Positions 16,875 to 27,912 of a stretch of DNA of 64,000 nt are shown one piece after another (the first letter of the stretch is position 1; every line of letters begins with the position of its first letter). Source of the DNA: Curtobacterium poinsettiae (lineage in GTDB: Bacteria > Actinomycetota > Actinomycetes > Actinomycetales > Microbacteriaceae); contig NZ_CP106879.1 in the NCBI RefSeq assembly GCF_025677645.1, positions 186,001 to 250,000 on the forward strand. Direction: 5' to 3'. The notes beneath the pieces were generated by a model, which saw only the letters and a program-made list of their open reading frames with translations, was not told the DNA's origin and did no database searches. Both the position numbers and the translations under genes were made by a program.

Positions 16875-18779
16875 CTAGACGAGCGAGTCGCGCCAGGCCG
16901 CGTGCAGCTGGGCGAACCGTCCGGTACCGGCGATGAGGTCGGCGGGGGTGCCGTCCTCGACGATCCGGCCGTGTTCCATCACGAGCACCCGGTGGGCGAT
17001 CGCGACGGTGGACAGCCGGTGCGCGATGATCACCGCGGTGCGGTCGGCGAGCAGGGTCTCCAGGCCCTCCTGCACGAGCCGCTCCGAGGGGATGTCGAGC
17101 GACGCCGTCGCCTCGTCGAGGATGAGCACCTTCGGGTCGGCGATGAACGCACGCGCGAACGAGAGCAGCTGCCGCTGCCCAGCCGACACCCGACCGCCGC
17201 GCTTGTTCACGTCGGTGTCGTACCCGTCGGGCAGCGCCATGATGAACTCGTGCGCGCCCACGGCCTTGGCCGACGCCTCGATCTCCTCACGGGACGCACC
17301 GGGCTTGCCGAGCGCGATGTTGTCCGCGACGGTGCCGGAGAACAGGTACGCCTCCTGCGTGACCATGACGATCGCGCGGCGCATGTCCTTCGTGTCGAGG
17401 TCGCGCAGGTCCACACCGTCGAGCTTCACCGAGCCCTGGGTCGGGTCGTAGAAGCGCGCCATGAGCTTGGCGAGCGTCGACTTGCCGGCTCCGGTGGACC
17501 CGACGAGCGCGATGGTCTGCCCCGCCGGGATGTGCAGGTCGAACTCCGGCAGCACGACCTTGCCCTCGTTGTAGGCGAAGACGACGTCGTCGAAGTCCAT
17601 CTTCCCGGTGGCGTCCGCCAGGCGGGTGGGCTTCACGGGGTCCGGCACGCTCGGCCGTTCCTCGAGGACACCCGAGATCTTCTCCATCGCCGCCGAGGCC
17701 GACTGGTACCCGTTGTAGAACATCGCGAGTTCCTGCGCCGGGTCGAAGAAGCGCTTGGCGTACAGCGCGACCGCGAGCAGCGCACCGACCTCGAGCGTCC
17801 CACCGACGATCCGGAACCCTCCGACGATGACGACCGCGGCGAGCGTGGCGTTGCCGATGAGCACGAGCACCGGGTCGAAGGTGCCGAACAGGTTGAACAC
17901 CTTCGTGTTCGCCACCCGGTAGTCCTCGACGAAGCCGCCGTACTCGTCACGGTTGCGGGACTCCTTGCGGAACGCCTGCACCGCGCGGATGCCCGTCATC
18001 GTCTCGACGAAGTGCACGATCACGCGCGCCGAGGTGACACGGGTGGCGCGGAACAGCGTCTGCGAGTTCGTCTGGAACCAGCGGATCAGGAACCAGAGCG
18101 GCACGAGCGACACCGCGAGCACGAGCCCGGACGTCGGGTCGAGCAGCACCAGGGCCACGGCGGTGAACGCCATGTACAGCACACCCTGGATGAGCTGGTT
18201 CAGCCCGGAGTCGAGCAGCTCGCGGATCGAGTCGAGGTCACTCGTCTGGCGCGAGATGATCCGGCCCGACGTGTAGGTCTCGTGGAACTCGAGCGAGAGC
18301 CGCTGCGTGTGCAGGAACACCCGCTTGCGCAGGTCGAACAGGATCGCCTGGCTGATCCGTGCCGCGAGCACCGTGTACCACGCCGTGAGCACCGCGCCGA
18401 GGACGGCCACGACGATGTACGTCGCGACGACGCCGAACGCCGGCACCCAGTCGTTCTGGTCCATCACCGCGGGCAGGGCGTTGTCGATGCCCCACGCGAT
18501 GAGCGCCGGACCCGCGACGGTGCCGGCGGTCGAGACCACGACCACGATGCCGAGCAGCACGAGCCGGAGCTTGAGCGGTGCGGCGAGGGACCCGAGCAGG
18601 GCGAGGGACCGGCGCCGCAGGCGCTTGCTCTCGGCCTTCGTGAAGTCCTCACGCTCCTCGCCGCGCACGCCCATGGTGGTGATCGAGGCGGTGACGGGCG
18701 CGGCAGACTGCTCGTCCGGAGCTTCCTGCGGGACGGACGCCGTTCCTCCCGGCAGGTTCTGGTCGGTCTGCTGGCTCAT
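16875..18779 (-). CDS. heterodimeric ABC exporter subunit, catalytic-site type
   Basis: A 634-residue fused permease-ATPase. After a 60-residue polar N-terminus come six membrane helices (~75-370), then a nucleotide-binding domain with Walker [10 protein letters not shown], Walker [13 protein letters not shown] (catalytic Glu present) and H-loop IIAHRLSTV. Its signature motif is degenerate: VSAGQ instead of LSGGQ. The ATG overlaps the stop of the partner gene by 4 nt (ATGA). It probably exports lipids, drugs or peptides; the substrate cannot be read from sequence. Confidence 0.9.
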   Translation of the reverse strand: MSQQTDQNLPGGTASVPQEAPDEQSAAPVTASITTMGVRGEEREDFTKAESKRLRRRSLALLGSLAAPLKLRLVLLGIVVVVSTAGTVAGPALIAWGIDNALPAVMDQNDWVPAFGVVATYIVVAVLGAVLTAWYTVLAARISQAILFDLRKRVFLHTQRLSLEFHETYTSGRIISRQTSDLDSIRELLDSGLNQLIQGVLYMAFTAVALVLLDPTSGLVLAVSLVPLWFLIRWFQTNSQTLFRATRVTSARVIVHFVETMTGIRAVQAFRKESRNRDEYGGFVEDYRVANTKVFNLFGTFDPVLVLIGNATLAAVVIVGGFRIVGGTLEVGALLAVALYAKRFFDPAQELAMFYNGYQSASAAMEKISGVLEERPSVPDPVKPTRLADATGKMDFDDVVFAYNEGKVVLPEFDLHIPAGQTIALVGSTGAGKSTLAKLMARFYDPTQGSVKLDGVDLRDLDTKDMRRAIVMVTQEAYLFSGTVADNIALGKPGASREEIEASAKAVGAHEFIMALPDGYDTDVNKRGGRVSAGQRQLLSFARAFIADPKVLILDEATASLDIPSERLVQEGLETLLADRTAVIIAHRLSTVAIAHRVLVMEHGRIVEDGTPADLIAGTGRFAQLHAAWRDSLV

Positions 18780-20587
18780 GCCATCGCCTCCTGTCGTGCG
18801 GTCGCGTCGTCGTCGTCGTCGAGCGACGAGATGACGTAGCGGTAGTGCTCGTTGGTGGCCATCAGGTCGTGGTGGGTCCCGACGGCCGTGATGACGCCGT
18901 TCTCCATCAGGGCGACCCGATCGGCCAGCGTCACCGTCGACGGACGGTGCGCCACGATGAGCGACGTGGTGTCGGCGAGCACGCGCCGCAGGCCCGCCTC
19001 GACCCGTGCCTCGGTGTCGACGTCGAGCGCCGACAGCGGGTCGTCGAGCACGAGCACCGACGGCCGCGCGGCGATCGCGCGGGCGAGTGCCAGGCGCTGG
19101 CGCTGGCCGCCGGACAGCGACAGCCCCTCTTCACCGACCCGGGTGTCGACGCCGTCGGGCAGGTCGTCCACGAAGGACGCCTGCGCGATGTCGAGCGCCT
19201 CGCGCATGAGCGCCTCGGCCTCGGCACCCTGCACGTCCGGTCGACCGAGCAGCACGTTCTCACGCACCGTCGACGAGAACAGGGTGGCGTCCTCGAAGGC
19301 GACGCCGACGTGCCGGCGCAGCTCTTCGCGGGTGAGGTCGCGGATGTCGACCCCGTCGATCGTCACCGACCCGCCGGTCACGTCGTACAGACGCGGCACG
19401 AGCGAGAGCAGCGTCGTCTTGCCGCAGCCGGTGAGCCCGACGAGCGCCATGGTCTCGCCCGGCTGCAGCTGCAGTTCGACGCCGTTGATCAGGTCCGGGT
19501 ACTGCGGTGCGGAGTCCTGGTACCGGAAGTGCACGCCGTTGAACGACAGCGCACCGTGCGGCTCCGCGATCGTCTTCGCGTGCTCCGGGTCCGTGATGGT
19601 GTTCTCGGAGTCCATGACCTCGAAGAACCGGTCGACCGCCGTGCGGGTGTCGAACGTCATCGAGAGCAGGAAGCCGATCGACTCGATCGGGAACCGCAGC
19701 ACCGTCGCCGTCGCGAAGAACGCGAACAGCTGGCCGACGCTGAGCTGCCCCTGCGACGCCAGCCAGATGCCGGCGAGCAGGCACAGCGCGAACGCGACGT
19801 CCGGCACGAGCAGCAGCCACAGCCAGATGCCCGCGATGGCCTTCGCCTTCTTGATCTCGGTGCCGCGCAGGGCCTCGGCCTGCTCGCTGAACTCCTCGAG
19901 CTTCGCGCCGCCGCGACCGAACGCCTTGAGCACGCGGATGCCGTGCACCGACTGCTCGACGCTCGTGGCGAGGTCACCGACCTGGTCCTGGCTGCGGCGC
20001 GCGACGGCGGAGTACCGGCGCTCGAACAGCAGGCCGTTGATCCACAGCGGGATCGACGCGATCAGGAAGATCAGCCCGAGGATCCACCCGAAGGTGAACA
20101 GCACGACGAAGCCGACGACGATCGTCACGATGTTCACGACGAGCAGGACGACGCCGAAGGCCAACCAGCGCCGGATCAGCGACAGGTCCGACACGGAACG
20201 GGAGAGCAGCTGCCCGGACTCCCAGCGGTCGTGGAACGCGACCGGCAGGTCCTGCAGCTTCGCGTAGAGCGCGTTGCGCATGCTCGTCTCGATACGGGTC
20301 GAGGGGCGCATCACCAGCCTGCGGCGTGAGGCGATGAAGAACGCCTCGAGCGCACCGAGGGCGAGCACCCCGAGCCCGGCGGGCCAGATCTGTGCCGAGT
20401 CGCGCGACGACAGCGGACCGTCGACGAGCCACTGCAGCACGTAGGGGATTGCGAGCGCCACCAGGGAGGCTCCCATCGCTGCGGCCATGCCGCCGATGAG
20501 GCGCCACTGGTAGGGCTTCACGTAGGGGTGGATCCGCGCGATCGCGCGGAAGGTGGACGGGCGCGCCGTGGTGGGCGACTTGGACAT
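18776..20587 (-). CDS. heterodimeric ABC exporter subunit, degenerate-site type
   Basis: A 603-residue fused permease-ATPase and partner of the downstream gene. Six membrane helices lie in residues ~25-320. The nucleotide-binding domain has Walker A GLTGCGKT, an intact signature LSGGQRQ, but Walker [13 protein letters not shown] with Asp replacing the catalytic Glu; H-loop [12 protein letters not shown] 20587 is preferred over ATG 20602 because GAGGA lies 8 nt upstream. The operon is preceded by a hairpin and a possible leader ORF. Confidence 0.9.
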   Translation of the reverse strand: MSKSPTTARPSTFRAIARIHPYVKPYQWRLIGGMAAAMGASLVALAIPYVLQWLVDGPLSSRDSAQIWPAGLGVLALGALEAFFIASRRRLVMRPSTRIETSMRNALYAKLQDLPVAFHDRWESGQLLSRSVSDLSLIRRWLAFGVVLLVVNIVTIVVGFVVLFTFGWILGLIFLIASIPLWINGLLFERRYSAVARRSQDQVGDLATSVEQSVHGIRVLKAFGRGGAKLEEFSEQAEALRGTEIKKAKAIAGIWLWLLLVPDVAFALCLLAGIWLASQGQLSVGQLFAFFATATVLRFPIESIGFLLSMTFDTRTAVDRFFEVMDSENTITDPEHAKTIAEPHGALSFNGVHFRYQDSAPQYPDLINGVELQLQPGETMALVGLTGCGKTTLLSLVPRLYDVTGGSVTIDGVDIRDLTREELRRHVGVAFEDATLFSSTVRENVLLGRPDVQGAEAEALMREALDIAQASFVDDLPDGVDTRVGEEGLSLSGGQRQRLALARAIAARPSVLVLDDPLSALDVDTEARVEAGLRRVLADTTSLIVAHRPSTVTLADRVALMENGVITAVGTHHDLMATNEHYRYVISSLDDDDDATARQEAMA

Positions 20588-20645
20588 TCGTTGCGTCCTC
20601 ATGCGTCTGCCGGGTCCCCGGGTCGCGCTGCGCGGTGCGTGCTCG

Positions 20646-20685
20646 CTGCTGCTGCTTGCGTGCTGCTTGCTGCTTGCTGCTTGCT
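20646..20685. repeat. tgcttgc heptamer microrepeat
   Basis: Three perfect head-to-tail tgcttgc units (20664-20684) preceded by imperfect units from 20646. They lie in the leader region of the ABC exporter operon, about 60 nt before the start. Such short tandem repeats can vary in number by slippage. Between 20690 and 20860 nothing else was recognised. Confidence 0.5.
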
Positions 20686-20864
20686 CGCGTCGCGCGGCTT
20701 CGGCCTGGAGGCTCGGTGTGGCGTTGCGTGGTGATCATCGGCCGGGCGCGTGGTCGCGTCTCCGCCGTCACTCGCGTGACGTCGGTCGGGCCGGAGGCAC
20801 CGAGGGACAGTCGTCCCCCGGGTTCAGGCGGGTGGTTCGCGGACGCCGGTGGTGCTGCGTCGCG

Positions 20865-20882
20865 GGGCCGTGGGAACGGCCC
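20865..20882 (-). terminator. small hairpin between leader ORF and ABC exporter operon
   Basis: A 7-bp perfect stem (gggccgt / acggccc) with a GGGA tetraloop, starting 3 nt past the stop of the 40-codon ORF. It has no T-run and may act as an attenuator or a processing site. Confidence 0.35.
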
Positions 20883-20884
20883 GA

Positions 20885-21007
20885 CTAGACGGCGGCCGCG
20901 GCACGGGGCCGCGGTGCGATCAGGGATCGCCGTGCGGGAGTGGTCCCCACGACGGACACGAGACCTGCACGGGCGGCCGTCGCCACGGTTCCGGTCATGT
21001 TGTCCAT
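20885..21007 (-). CDS. possible 40-residue leader or small protein
   Basis: A short ORF from ATG 21007 with GGAG five bases upstream, coding for 40 residues that are small, Ala/Arg/Val-rich and have no acidic residue after Asp2. A reasonable promoter lies about 90 nt upstream and a hairpin follows the stop. The ABC exporter operon begins 300 nt later on the same strand. It may be a regulatory leader peptide or an independent small protein; no homology is recognised. The region is otherwise non-coding between purH and the exporter. Confidence 0.4.
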   Translation of the reverse strand: MDNMTGTVATAARAGLVSVVGTTPARRSLIAPRPRAAAAV

Positions 21008-21095
21008 CGTCACTCCAGTCGTCGTCTTCGTCACCGTTGTGTCCGCGGTGCCGCCGGTCCCGAGGGATCGTCGGCTGCCTGCCGCGGAGCCTTAC

Positions 21096-21125
21096 AGACT
21101 ATTCACAGTGACTCACGGCGCGCAA
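21096..21125 (-). promoter_or_regulatory. candidate promoter after purH
   Basis: On the minus strand TTGCGC (21125-21120) and TAGTCT (21101-21096) are separated by 18 nt, inside an unusually AT-rich stretch for this genome. It would drive the leader ORF and the ABC exporter operon. Confidence 0.45.
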
Positions 21126-21148
21126 TGGTTCGCCACCGATTGTTCACA

Positions 21149-22783
21149 TCAGTGGAAGAAGTGGCGCTCGCTCGTGAAGTACATCGTGACGCCGGCGGCC
21201 TTCGCCGCGGCGATGACCTCGTCGTCGCGGACACTGCCACCGGGCTGCGCCACCGCACGGACACCGGCGTCGAGCAGCACCTGCAGGCCGTCCGCGAACG
21301 GGAAGAACGCGTCCGACGCCGCCACGCTGCCGGTCGCGCGGTCACCGGCACGGTTGACCGCGAGGTGGCAGGAGTCGACCCGGTTGACCTGGCCCATGCC
21401 GACGCCGACGCTCGCGCCCTGGTTCGCCAGCAGGATGGCGTTCGACTTCACCGAACGGCTCGCACGCCACGCGAAGGCCAGGTCGGCGAGGGTCTGCTCG
21501 TCAGCGGGCTCGCCTGCGACGAGGGTCCAGGTGGCCTGGTCGAAGCCCGTGAAGCGATCGGCGTCCTGCACCAGGAACCCGCCGGAGATCTGCTTGACCT
21601 CGCGGTCTGCGAGCGCGAAGTCGGCCGGCAGCGTGAGCAGGCGGATGTTCTTCTTGCGGGACAGGATCTCGAGCGCCTCGGGGTCGAACCCGGGGGCGAC
21701 GACGACCTCGGTGAAGATGTCCTTCACGGTCTCGGCCATGGCCACGGTGACCGGGCGGTTCGCGGCGATGACCCCGCCGAACGCCGAGAGCGGGTCGCAG
21801 GCGTGCGCGGCGGCGTGGGCCGAGGCGATCGGGTCGGCGGCGTCGGCCGGGGCGATCGCGATGCCGCACGGGTTGGCGTGCTTGATGATCGCGACGGCGG
21901 GCCCGTCGAAGTCGAAGGCCGCACGGACCGCTGCGTCGGCGTCGACGTAGTTGTTGTACGACATCTCCTTGCCGTGCAGCTGCGTGGCCTGCGCGATGCC
22001 GGTGCCGTCGGACGTCGTGTAGAGGGCCGCGGCCTGGTGGGCGTTCTCGCCGTAGCGCAGGGTCGCGGACAGCTCGGCCTCGACCGTCAGGTGCTCGTCG
22101 AACGCACCCGGAGTCCGGATGTCGCCGGCGGTCGTCGGGGCTGCAGCGGCGGTGACGACGTCGCTCGCGAAGTAGGACGCCACCGCGGTGTCGTACGCGG
22201 CGGTGTGCGCGAAGGCCTGGGCGGCGAGGCGCTTCCGGAGCTCGAGCGTGGTGCCGCCGGCTCGGACGGCCTCGACGACCTCGGGGTAGGACGCCGGGGA
22301 CACGACGATCGCCACGTTCGGGTGGTTCTTCGCCGAGGCGCGGACCATCGCGGGGCCGCCGATGTCGACGTTCTCGACCACGGTCGCGGTGTCGGCACCC
22401 GACGCCACGGTCTCGACGAACGGGTAGAGGTTCACGACGACGAGCTCGAACGGCGCGATGTCGAGGTCGGCGAGCTGCTGCTCGTGCGACTCGAGCCGTA
22501 GGTCGGCGAGCAGGCCGGCGTGCACCGACGGGTGCAGCGTCTTCACGCGACCGTCGAGGGACTCGGGGAACCCGGTGACGCTCGCGACGTCGGTGACGGC
22601 GTAGCCCGCGTCACGGATGGTCTGCGCGGTGGAGCCGGTCGACACGATCTCGACCCCGGAGTCGGCCAGGGCACCGGCGAGCTCGAGCAGGCCGGACTTG
22701 TCGCTCACCGAGATCAGTGCACGGCGGACCGGGACCACGTCACGGTCGCGGTAGAGGCTGGGGTCGGCTGCGTGCACGCTCAT
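21149..22783 (-). CDS. purH: bifunctional AICAR formyltransferase / IMP cyclohydrolase
   Basis: Catalyses the last two steps of IMP synthesis in the cytosol. It has 544 residues, slightly longer than the ~520 of most homologues. The cyclohydrolase (MGS-like) domain is N-terminal, residues ~15-160 ([40 protein letters not shown]). The formyltransferase domain follows with the catalytic Lys-His in [11 protein letters not shown] and CDPLSAFGG. The C-terminus is typical: [28 protein letters not shown]. The ATG overlaps the purN stop by 4 nt, showing a purNH operon. Confidence 0.97.
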   Translation of the reverse strand: MSVHAADPSLYRDRDVVPVRRALISVSDKSGLLELAGALADSGVEIVSTGSTAQTIRDAGYAVTDVASVTGFPESLDGRVKTLHPSVHAGLLADLRLESHEQQLADLDIAPFELVVVNLYPFVETVASGADTATVVENVDIGGPAMVRASAKNHPNVAIVVSPASYPEVVEAVRAGGTTLELRKRLAAQAFAHTAAYDTAVASYFASDVVTAAAAPTTAGDIRTPGAFDEHLTVEAELSATLRYGENAHQAAALYTTSDGTGIAQATQLHGKEMSYNNYVDADAAVRAAFDFDGPAVAIIKHANPCGIAIAPADAADPIASAHAAAHACDPLSAFGGVIAANRPVTVAMAETVKDIFTEVVVAPGFDPEALEILSRKKNIRLLTLPADFALADREVKQISGGFLVQDADRFTGFDQATWTLVAGEPADEQTLADLAFAWRASRSVKSNAILLANQGASVGVGMGQVNRVDSCHLAVNRAGDRATGSVAASDAFFPFADGLQVLLDAGVRAVAQPGGSVRDDEVIAAAKAAGVTMYFTSERHFFH

Positions 22784-23373
22784 GCGCTCGGGGTGCCCTT
22801 CAGGTCGGTGGTGCCGTTGGCGATGTCGAGGATGGTCTGGATGAGCAGGCGGCGCTCGACCGGCTTGATGCGGTCGTGCAGCGTCGACTCGGTGTCCCCC
22901 GGCAGCACCGGGATGCGCTCCTGCGCGAGGATCGGCCCCGTGTCGACGCCGTCGTCGACCGCGATGACGCTCGCACCGGTCTCGGTGACCCCGGCGGCCA
23001 GGGCGTCTCGCACACCGTGGGCGCCGGGGAACTCGGGCAGGTACGCCGGGTGGGTGTTGATGATCCCCGGGGCGAACTCGGACACCACGGCCGGGGGCAG
23101 CAGGCGCATCAGGCCGGAGAGCACGAGCAGGTCGGGCGACCACGGGCGGATCTGCTCCGCCAGGGCCTGGCCCCACTCGGCGCGGGAGTCGTAGCGGGTG
23201 AACGGCACCGTGAAGGTCGGGATCGAGAACTCCTCGCCCAGGCCGAGACCCTCGGCGTCACGGTCCGCACCGATGGCGACGACACGGGCGGGGTACTCGG
23301 CGTCGAAGGTCGCTTCGAGCAGGGCTCGGAGGTTCGACCCGGTACCGGAGATCAGGACGACCAGTTCGAGCAC
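22780..23373 (-). CDS. purN: phosphoribosylglycinamide formyltransferase
   Basis: Transfers a formyl group from 10-formyl-THF to GAR, the third step of purine synthesis. It has 197 residues, typical. Visible: [14 protein letters not shown] at the N-terminus, the catalytic Asn-His segment in [20 protein letters not shown] near residue 105, and [14 protein letters not shown] with the catalytic Asp. The start is GTG 23373 (codes [10 protein letters not shown]), the only start consistent with the family N-terminus. It overlaps purH by 4 nt and follows the DUF6350 gene by 41 nt. Confidence 0.96.
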   Translation of the reverse strand: MLELVVLISGTGSNLRALLEATFDAEYPARVVAIGADRDAEGLGLGEEFSIPTFTVPFTRYDSRAEWGQALAEQIRPWSPDLLVLSGLMRLLPPAVVSEFAPGIINTHPAYLPEFPGAHGVRDALAAGVTETGASVIAVDDGVDTGPILAQERIPVLPGDTESTLHDRIKPVERRLLIQTILDIANGTTDLKGTPSA

Positions 23374-23414
23374 GGCACCAACCCTACCGGCAGGCACGCA
23401 CCCGACGGGCGCTG

Positions 23415-25478
23415 TTACCGGTCGTCCTTCGGCTGTCGCCACCAGGGCAGCTCGTCCTCGGGGATCTGGTCGGTGACGTCCCACTTCGCCGGGCGGGACT
23501 GCTCCGCCGACCGCGGGGCGGACGCCCTGGTGTCGGGCGCGACGTCCACGCGGTCCGCCTCGGCGGTCTCGTCGACGTCGTCCCGGCCGGCGACGAACTC
23601 CTCGGTGCTCCAGGGGAACGCGGGCTGGGCGTCGGTCGGCACCGGGGTCGGTGCGGGGTGGGACGCGGGCGTGGGGGCTGCGGGCCGCTCGGGGCCGGGT
23701 CGCTGCGGGCCGGGCCGCTCCGGCTCGGCGTCGGAGCCGGTCACACGGTCGCGGAGTGCACCGGCCCGTCCCCGGACACCCTCGGCCGCGCCGGCCAGGC
23801 GGTCGCGGAGGCCACCCAGGGCTGCTCGTCCGGCACTGCGGCGCTCCGGTTCGGGCTCGGCGGCCAGGCGGTCGGCGGGCACGGCGTCGGTCTTCGCCCA
23901 GTCGGGGAGCTCGACGTCGTGGTCGGTGTCGCCGGCGCGCGGTGCGACGGGCGCGGGGGCCGAGGCGGGCCGTGCGGGTGCCGCGTCGGCGGGCTCGCTG
24001 CCGATCGGCGCGCCGCTGACCTGCGCGCTGCTGTTCGGCTCGGTCGCGCGCTCGGTCGTCGCGCGGGGCCGTGCGGCCGTCGACCCGTCGTGCGACTCCT
24101 CGACCACGAAGCGGTGCACGTCGGTGGTGCGCCCGGCCCCGGCCTGGTCGAGGGCGGCGAGCAGCGAGCCCTCGCCGTCGACGTCGGCGCGCGCCGTCTC
24201 GTTGTCGTCGTCGGATTCGTCGGCCTCGGTCCAGCGCTCTCGCGTCCACCCACGGTCCGGCAGCCGGACCAGGTCGCTGCCCGCGGCGAGGGCGATGATC
24301 GCCGGCAGGCCGACCTCGAGTGCGGCGAACCCACCGACCGCCAGGGCGTCCGGGCCGACGTCGGCCAGGCGCCCGGGGCCGAACGAGCCGGACGACACCC
24401 AGGCGATCAGCCCCGTGAGCACACCGGCCACGAGTCCTGCGACGACGCCGCCGAGCGCACGGTGCAGCGCGGAGTCGGCGGAACCCAGGGCCCGCACCAA
24501 CCGCGGTCGCATCGAGCCGCCGATCGCGAAGCCGGCGATGACCGGCACGAGGATCCAGACGAGTCCGAAGGTGTGACCGGCGGTCGGCAGTGCGCCGAAG
24601 ACCGGCAGACCCGGGATCGGGCCCAGGGTCGTGGCGATCGGGGACACGCTCGACCCGGTGCCGATGGCGAACCCGGGGCCGATCAGCCACGAGGTCGCCC
24701 ACCCGACGAAGTCCGGCAGGAACGCGAGCTGTCCGACGGTGAGTGCGACGCCGCCGATGACCCCGGCGTGCGACTGCTCGTACAGGGTGATGACCTCGGC
24801 GAAGGACGTGAAGAGGAGCAGGCCGACGAGCACCGCGGCCACGCCGACGACCACGGCGGTCGCGGCGGTCCCGGCGCGCAGGCCGAACCCGGCGACGGAC
24901 CGCCAGACGGCGGGGATGCGGTCGACCAGATCGATGACCCGCTGGGTGACGGCGTCGGCGGGCACGTCGCGGCGACGACGGCAGACCTCGGAGGCCGCGA
25001 GTGCGGGGATCCCGAACCAGAGCGCCGGCAGCACCACGGCCTGCCAGAGCGTGGGGCGGGTGGCGGCGGAGGTCGACGACAGCGCGACGGCCAGACCGAG
25101 GAGCGCGACGGCGGCGGTCCCGACCAGCAGGCCGGTTGTGCGGTGCTCGGTCTCCGCGAATCGACGTCCGGCACGGGCGCCGAGCCATGCCGTCACGACC
25201 GCGAACCCGAGGGCCGCGAGGGTCACGTGGATGGGGTCGGCGGCGCCGCTGACCCCGGTGCTCCTGGCGAGTGCGGACCCGAGCAGGAACGAGACGTCGA
25301 CGCCGTGTCCGACCAGCCAGACGCTGCCGGTGGCCTTCCAGAACACGTCCCAGTCGACCTGCAGGCCGTACTCGAACCCCCAGAGCAGCGTCAGGGGCAC
25401 GAGGGCGATCCCGATGCCGACGCCGACCGTCACGACCGCCTCGATCGCGGCGAGCAGAGCGGTTCCCAGGCGGTTCAT
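23415..25478 (-). CDS. DUF6350 family polytopic membrane protein
   Basis: A 687-residue protein with about nine hydrophobic segments in residues 1-420, followed by a long hydrophilic tail rich in Pro, Ala, Arg and Glu (residues ~430-687) that ends [14 protein letters not shown]. This layout and the position between sucD and purN match the DUF6350 proteins of actinobacteria, whose function is unknown; proposals include a role in envelope homeostasis. ATG 25478 is chosen because the membrane region begins immediately after ([16 protein letters not shown]). Confidence 0.8.
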   Translation of the reverse strand: MNRLGTALLAAIEAVVTVGVGIGIALVPLTLLWGFEYGLQVDWDVFWKATGSVWLVGHGVDVSFLLGSALARSTGVSGAADPIHVTLAALGFAVVTAWLGARAGRRFAETEHRTTGLLVGTAAVALLGLAVALSSTSAATRPTLWQAVVLPALWFGIPALAASEVCRRRRDVPADAVTQRVIDLVDRIPAVWRSVAGFGLRAGTAATAVVVGVAAVLVGLLLFTSFAEVITLYEQSHAGVIGGVALTVGQLAFLPDFVGWATSWLIGPGFAIGTGSSVSPIATTLGPIPGLPVFGALPTAGHTFGLVWILVPVIAGFAIGGSMRPRLVRALGSADSALHRALGGVVAGLVAGVLTGLIAWVSSGSFGPGRLADVGPDALAVGGFAALEVGLPAIIALAAGSDLVRLPDRGWTRERWTEADESDDDNETARADVDGEGSLLAALDQAGAGRTTDVHRFVVEESHDGSTAARPRATTERATEPNSSAQVSGAPIGSEPADAAPARPASAPAPVAPRAGDTDHDVELPDWAKTDAVPADRLAAEPEPERRSAGRAALGGLRDRLAGAAEGVRGRAGALRDRVTGSDAEPERPGPQRPGPERPAAPTPASHPAPTPVPTDAQPAFPWSTEEFVAGRDDVDETAEADRVDVAPDTRASAPRSAEQSRPAKWDVTDQIPEDELPWWRQPKDDR

Positions 25479-25536
25479 CGCAGCGAGGATACGTGCCCCT
25501 CGCGCGGCCGCCCCGGAGCCGCGCGGCTGCCGACGC

Positions 25537-25605
25537 AAAACACCGGTGTTCGCAGGACGAACACGCGCAGGACGCGGTTCAACCGACGAACACCGGTGTC
25601 GTGCG
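25537..25605. repeat. dispersed intergenic repeat B, copy 2
   Basis: Two aacaccggtgt palindromes, at 25539-25550 and 25587-25600, flank a degenerate middle. It matches the element at 5704-5765 when reverse-complemented. It lies between sucD and the DUF6350 gene and may end the sucCD message. Confidence 0.7.
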
Positions 25606-25618
25606 GAACGGGCGGTCG

Positions 25619-26506
25619 CTACCGAGCGGCGACGACCTCGCGCAGCAGCGCGGCGGTCTCGGACGGCGTCTTGCCGACCTTGACCCCGGCGGCCTCGAGC
25701 GCCTGCTTCTTCGCCTCGGCGGTGCCGGCCGAGCCGGACACGATCGCGCCGGCGTGACCCATCGTCTTGCCCTCGGGCGCGGTGAAGCCCGCGACGTAGC
25801 CGACGACCGGCTTGGTGACGTGCGCCTTGATGTACTCGGCCGCGCGCTCCTCGGCGTCGCCGCCGATCTCACCGATCATCACGATGGCCTCGGTCTCGGG
25901 GTCCGCCTCGAACGCGGCGAGCGCGTCGATGTGCGTCGTGCCGATGACCGGGTCGCCGCCGATGCCGATGGCGGTCGAGAAGCCCAGGTCGCGCAGCTCG
26001 TACATCATCTGGTAGGTCAGCGTGCCCGACTTCGACACGAGGCCGATCGGCCCCTTGCCGGTGATCGTCGCCGGGGTGATGCCGACGAGCGACTCCCCCG
26101 GCGTGATGATGCCGGGGCAGTTCGGCCCGATGATCCGGGTCGTGCCGCCCTTTGCCTTGGCGTGCGCCCAGAACTCCGCGGCGTCCTGCACCGGGATGCC
26201 CTCGGTGATGACGACCACGAGCGGGATGGCGGCGTCGATGGCCTCGAGCACGGCGTCCTTCGCGAAGGCCGGCGGGACGAAGACGATGGAGACGTCGGCA
26301 CCGGTGGTGTCCATCGCCTCGCGGACGGTGCCGAAGACGGGCAGGGACACGTCGCCGTGGGTGACGGTCGTGCCGGCCTTGCGGGCGTTGACACCACCGA
26401 CCACCTGCGTGCCGGCCTTGAGCATCAGGGCGGTGTGCTTCGTGCCCTCGCCACCGGTGATGCCCTGGACGATGACCTTGGAGTCCTTGTTGAGGAAGAT
26501 CGACAT
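25619..26506 (-). CDS. sucD: succinate-CoA ligase subunit alpha
   Basis: The alpha subunit of the TCA-cycle enzyme that converts succinyl-CoA to succinate with substrate-level phosphorylation. It has 295 residues, typical. Visible: CoA-binding Rossmann region [17 protein letters not shown] at the N-terminus, [14 protein letters not shown] near residue 125, and the phosphorylated histidine in [18 protein letters not shown] near residue 250. It starts 11 nt after sucC and shares its transcript. Confidence 0.97.
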   Translation of the reverse strand: MSIFLNKDSKVIVQGITGGEGTKHTALMLKAGTQVVGGVNARKAGTTVTHGDVSLPVFGTVREAMDTTGADVSIVFVPPAFAKDAVLEAIDAAIPLVVVITEGIPVQDAAEFWAHAKAKGGTTRIIGPNCPGIITPGESLVGITPATITGKGPIGLVSKSGTLTYQMMYELRDLGFSTAIGIGGDPVIGTTHIDALAAFEADPETEAIVMIGEIGGDAEERAAEYIKAHVTKPVVGYVAGFTAPEGKTMGHAGAIVSGSAGTAEAKKQALEAAGVKVGKTPSETAALLREVVAAR

Positions 26507-26517
26507 GGTCAGTCCCT

Positions 26518-27687
26518 TCAGGCCGCTGCGGCGGCGAGTTCGGCGGCCTGCTCGGCCGCATCGTCCATGGTCGCGGCGACGGTGACGAGCGGGTGCGCTG
26601 CCTCCGCCAGGATCCGACGGCCCTCTTCCACGTTGTTGCCGTCCAGGCGCACGACGAGCGGCTTGGTGGCCGCGTCACCGAGGATGCCGAGCGCGGCGAC
26701 GATGCCGTTCGCGACGGCGTCGCAGGCGGTGATGCCGCCGAAGACGTTGACGAACACGCTCTTGACCTGCGGGTCGCCGAGGATGACGTCGAGACCGTTG
26801 GCCATCACCTCGGCCGAGGCGCCGCCACCGATGTCGAGGAAGTTCGCGGGCTTCACGCCGCCGTGGCGCTCACCGGCGTAGGCGACGACGTCGAGCGTCG
26901 ACATGACGAGCCCGGCGCCGTTGCCGATGACGCCGACCTGGCCGTCGAGCTTGACGTAGTTCAGGCCGTGAGCCTTCGCCTTGGCCTCGAGCGGGTCCTC
27001 GCTGGCGGTGTCCTCGAGCTGCTTGTGACCCTCGTGCCGGAAGTCGGCGTTCTCGTCGAGCGAGACCTTGCCGTCGAGTGCCAGGATCTGGCCGTCGCCG
27101 GTGCGGACGAGGGGGTTCACCTCGACGAGGGTCGCGTCCTCGCCCTCGTAGACGTCGTAGAGCTTGACGAAGACGTCGGCGACGGCGTCCTGCAGCTCCG
27201 ATGGGAAGTTCGCCTGCCGAGCGATCTCGAGCGCGGCGGCCTTGTCGATGCCGGTGAGCGGGTCGACCTCGACCCGGGCGAGCGCCTCGGGCTTCTCGAC
27301 CGCGAGCTGCTCGATCTCCATGCCGCCCTCGACGCTGGTCAGGGAGAGGTAGGAGCGGTTCGCCCGGTCGAGCAGCACGGAGAAGTAGAACTCCTCGGCG
27401 ATGTCGGCGCCCTGGGCGACCATGACGCGCTGGACGGTGTGGCCCTTGATGTCGAGGCCGAGGATCGCCTGCGCGTGCTCGAACGCCTCGTCCGGGGTCT
27501 TCGCGACCTTCACGCCGCCGGCCTTGCCGCGACCGCCGACCTTCACCTGCGCCTTGACGACGACCACGCCGCCGATGCGCTCGGCCGCTGCTCTCGCCTC
27601 CTCGGGGGTGTCGGCGGTGATCCCCTGCAACACGGGAACGCCGTAGGACTCGAAGAGGTCCCTGGCCTGGTACTCGAAAAGATCCAC
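26518..27687 (-). CDS. sucC: ADP-forming succinate-CoA ligase subunit beta
   Basis: The ATP-grasp subunit of succinyl-CoA synthetase, 389 residues. Visible: the family N-terminus [37 protein letters not shown] near residue 45, [12 protein letters not shown] near residue 200 (metal binding), and the [17 protein letters not shown] and [16 protein letters not shown] segments of the ligase domain. The start is GTG 27687, judged by the family N-terminus and GGAAG upstream. The operon reads sucC-sucD; recQ is divergent. Confidence 0.96.
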   Translation of the reverse strand: MDLFEYQARDLFESYGVPVLQGITADTPEEARAAAERIGGVVVVKAQVKVGGRGKAGGVKVAKTPDEAFEHAQAILGLDIKGHTVQRVMVAQGADIAEEFYFSVLLDRANRSYLSLTSVEGGMEIEQLAVEKPEALARVEVDPLTGIDKAAALEIARQANFPSELQDAVADVFVKLYDVYEGEDATLVEVNPLVRTGDGQILALDGKVSLDENADFRHEGHKQLEDTASEDPLEAKAKAHGLNYVKLDGQVGVIGNGAGLVMSTLDVVAYAGERHGGVKPANFLDIGGGASAEVMANGLDVILGDPQVKSVFVNVFGGITACDAVANGIVAALGILGDAATKPLVVRLDGNNVEEGRRILAEAAHPLVTVAATMDDAAEQAAELAAAAA

Positions 27688-27912
27688 GCTGTTCTTCTTC
27701 CCGCACGTTCCGTGCGATCGGCATCGGTTACCCGGTCGCCACACTCACCATCGAGGGTCGCTCGATGTCGAGACAACGGCCGTCACGCAGCCTAGCGCTG
27801 CTGGGTGGACGGCCGGTGCGCGGCCGGGAGGCACGGGTCGCCCCCGCCACGCGTGAGCCGCTGGGCGCACCCCTGGGATCACCCCCCAGCGTGCGCCCGG
27901 CAGTGTGGATCG

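Noticed and set aside
20646..20685. CRISPR-like array
   Set aside because: Units are 7 nt with no spacers; it is a simple tandem repeat and no cas gene is near.
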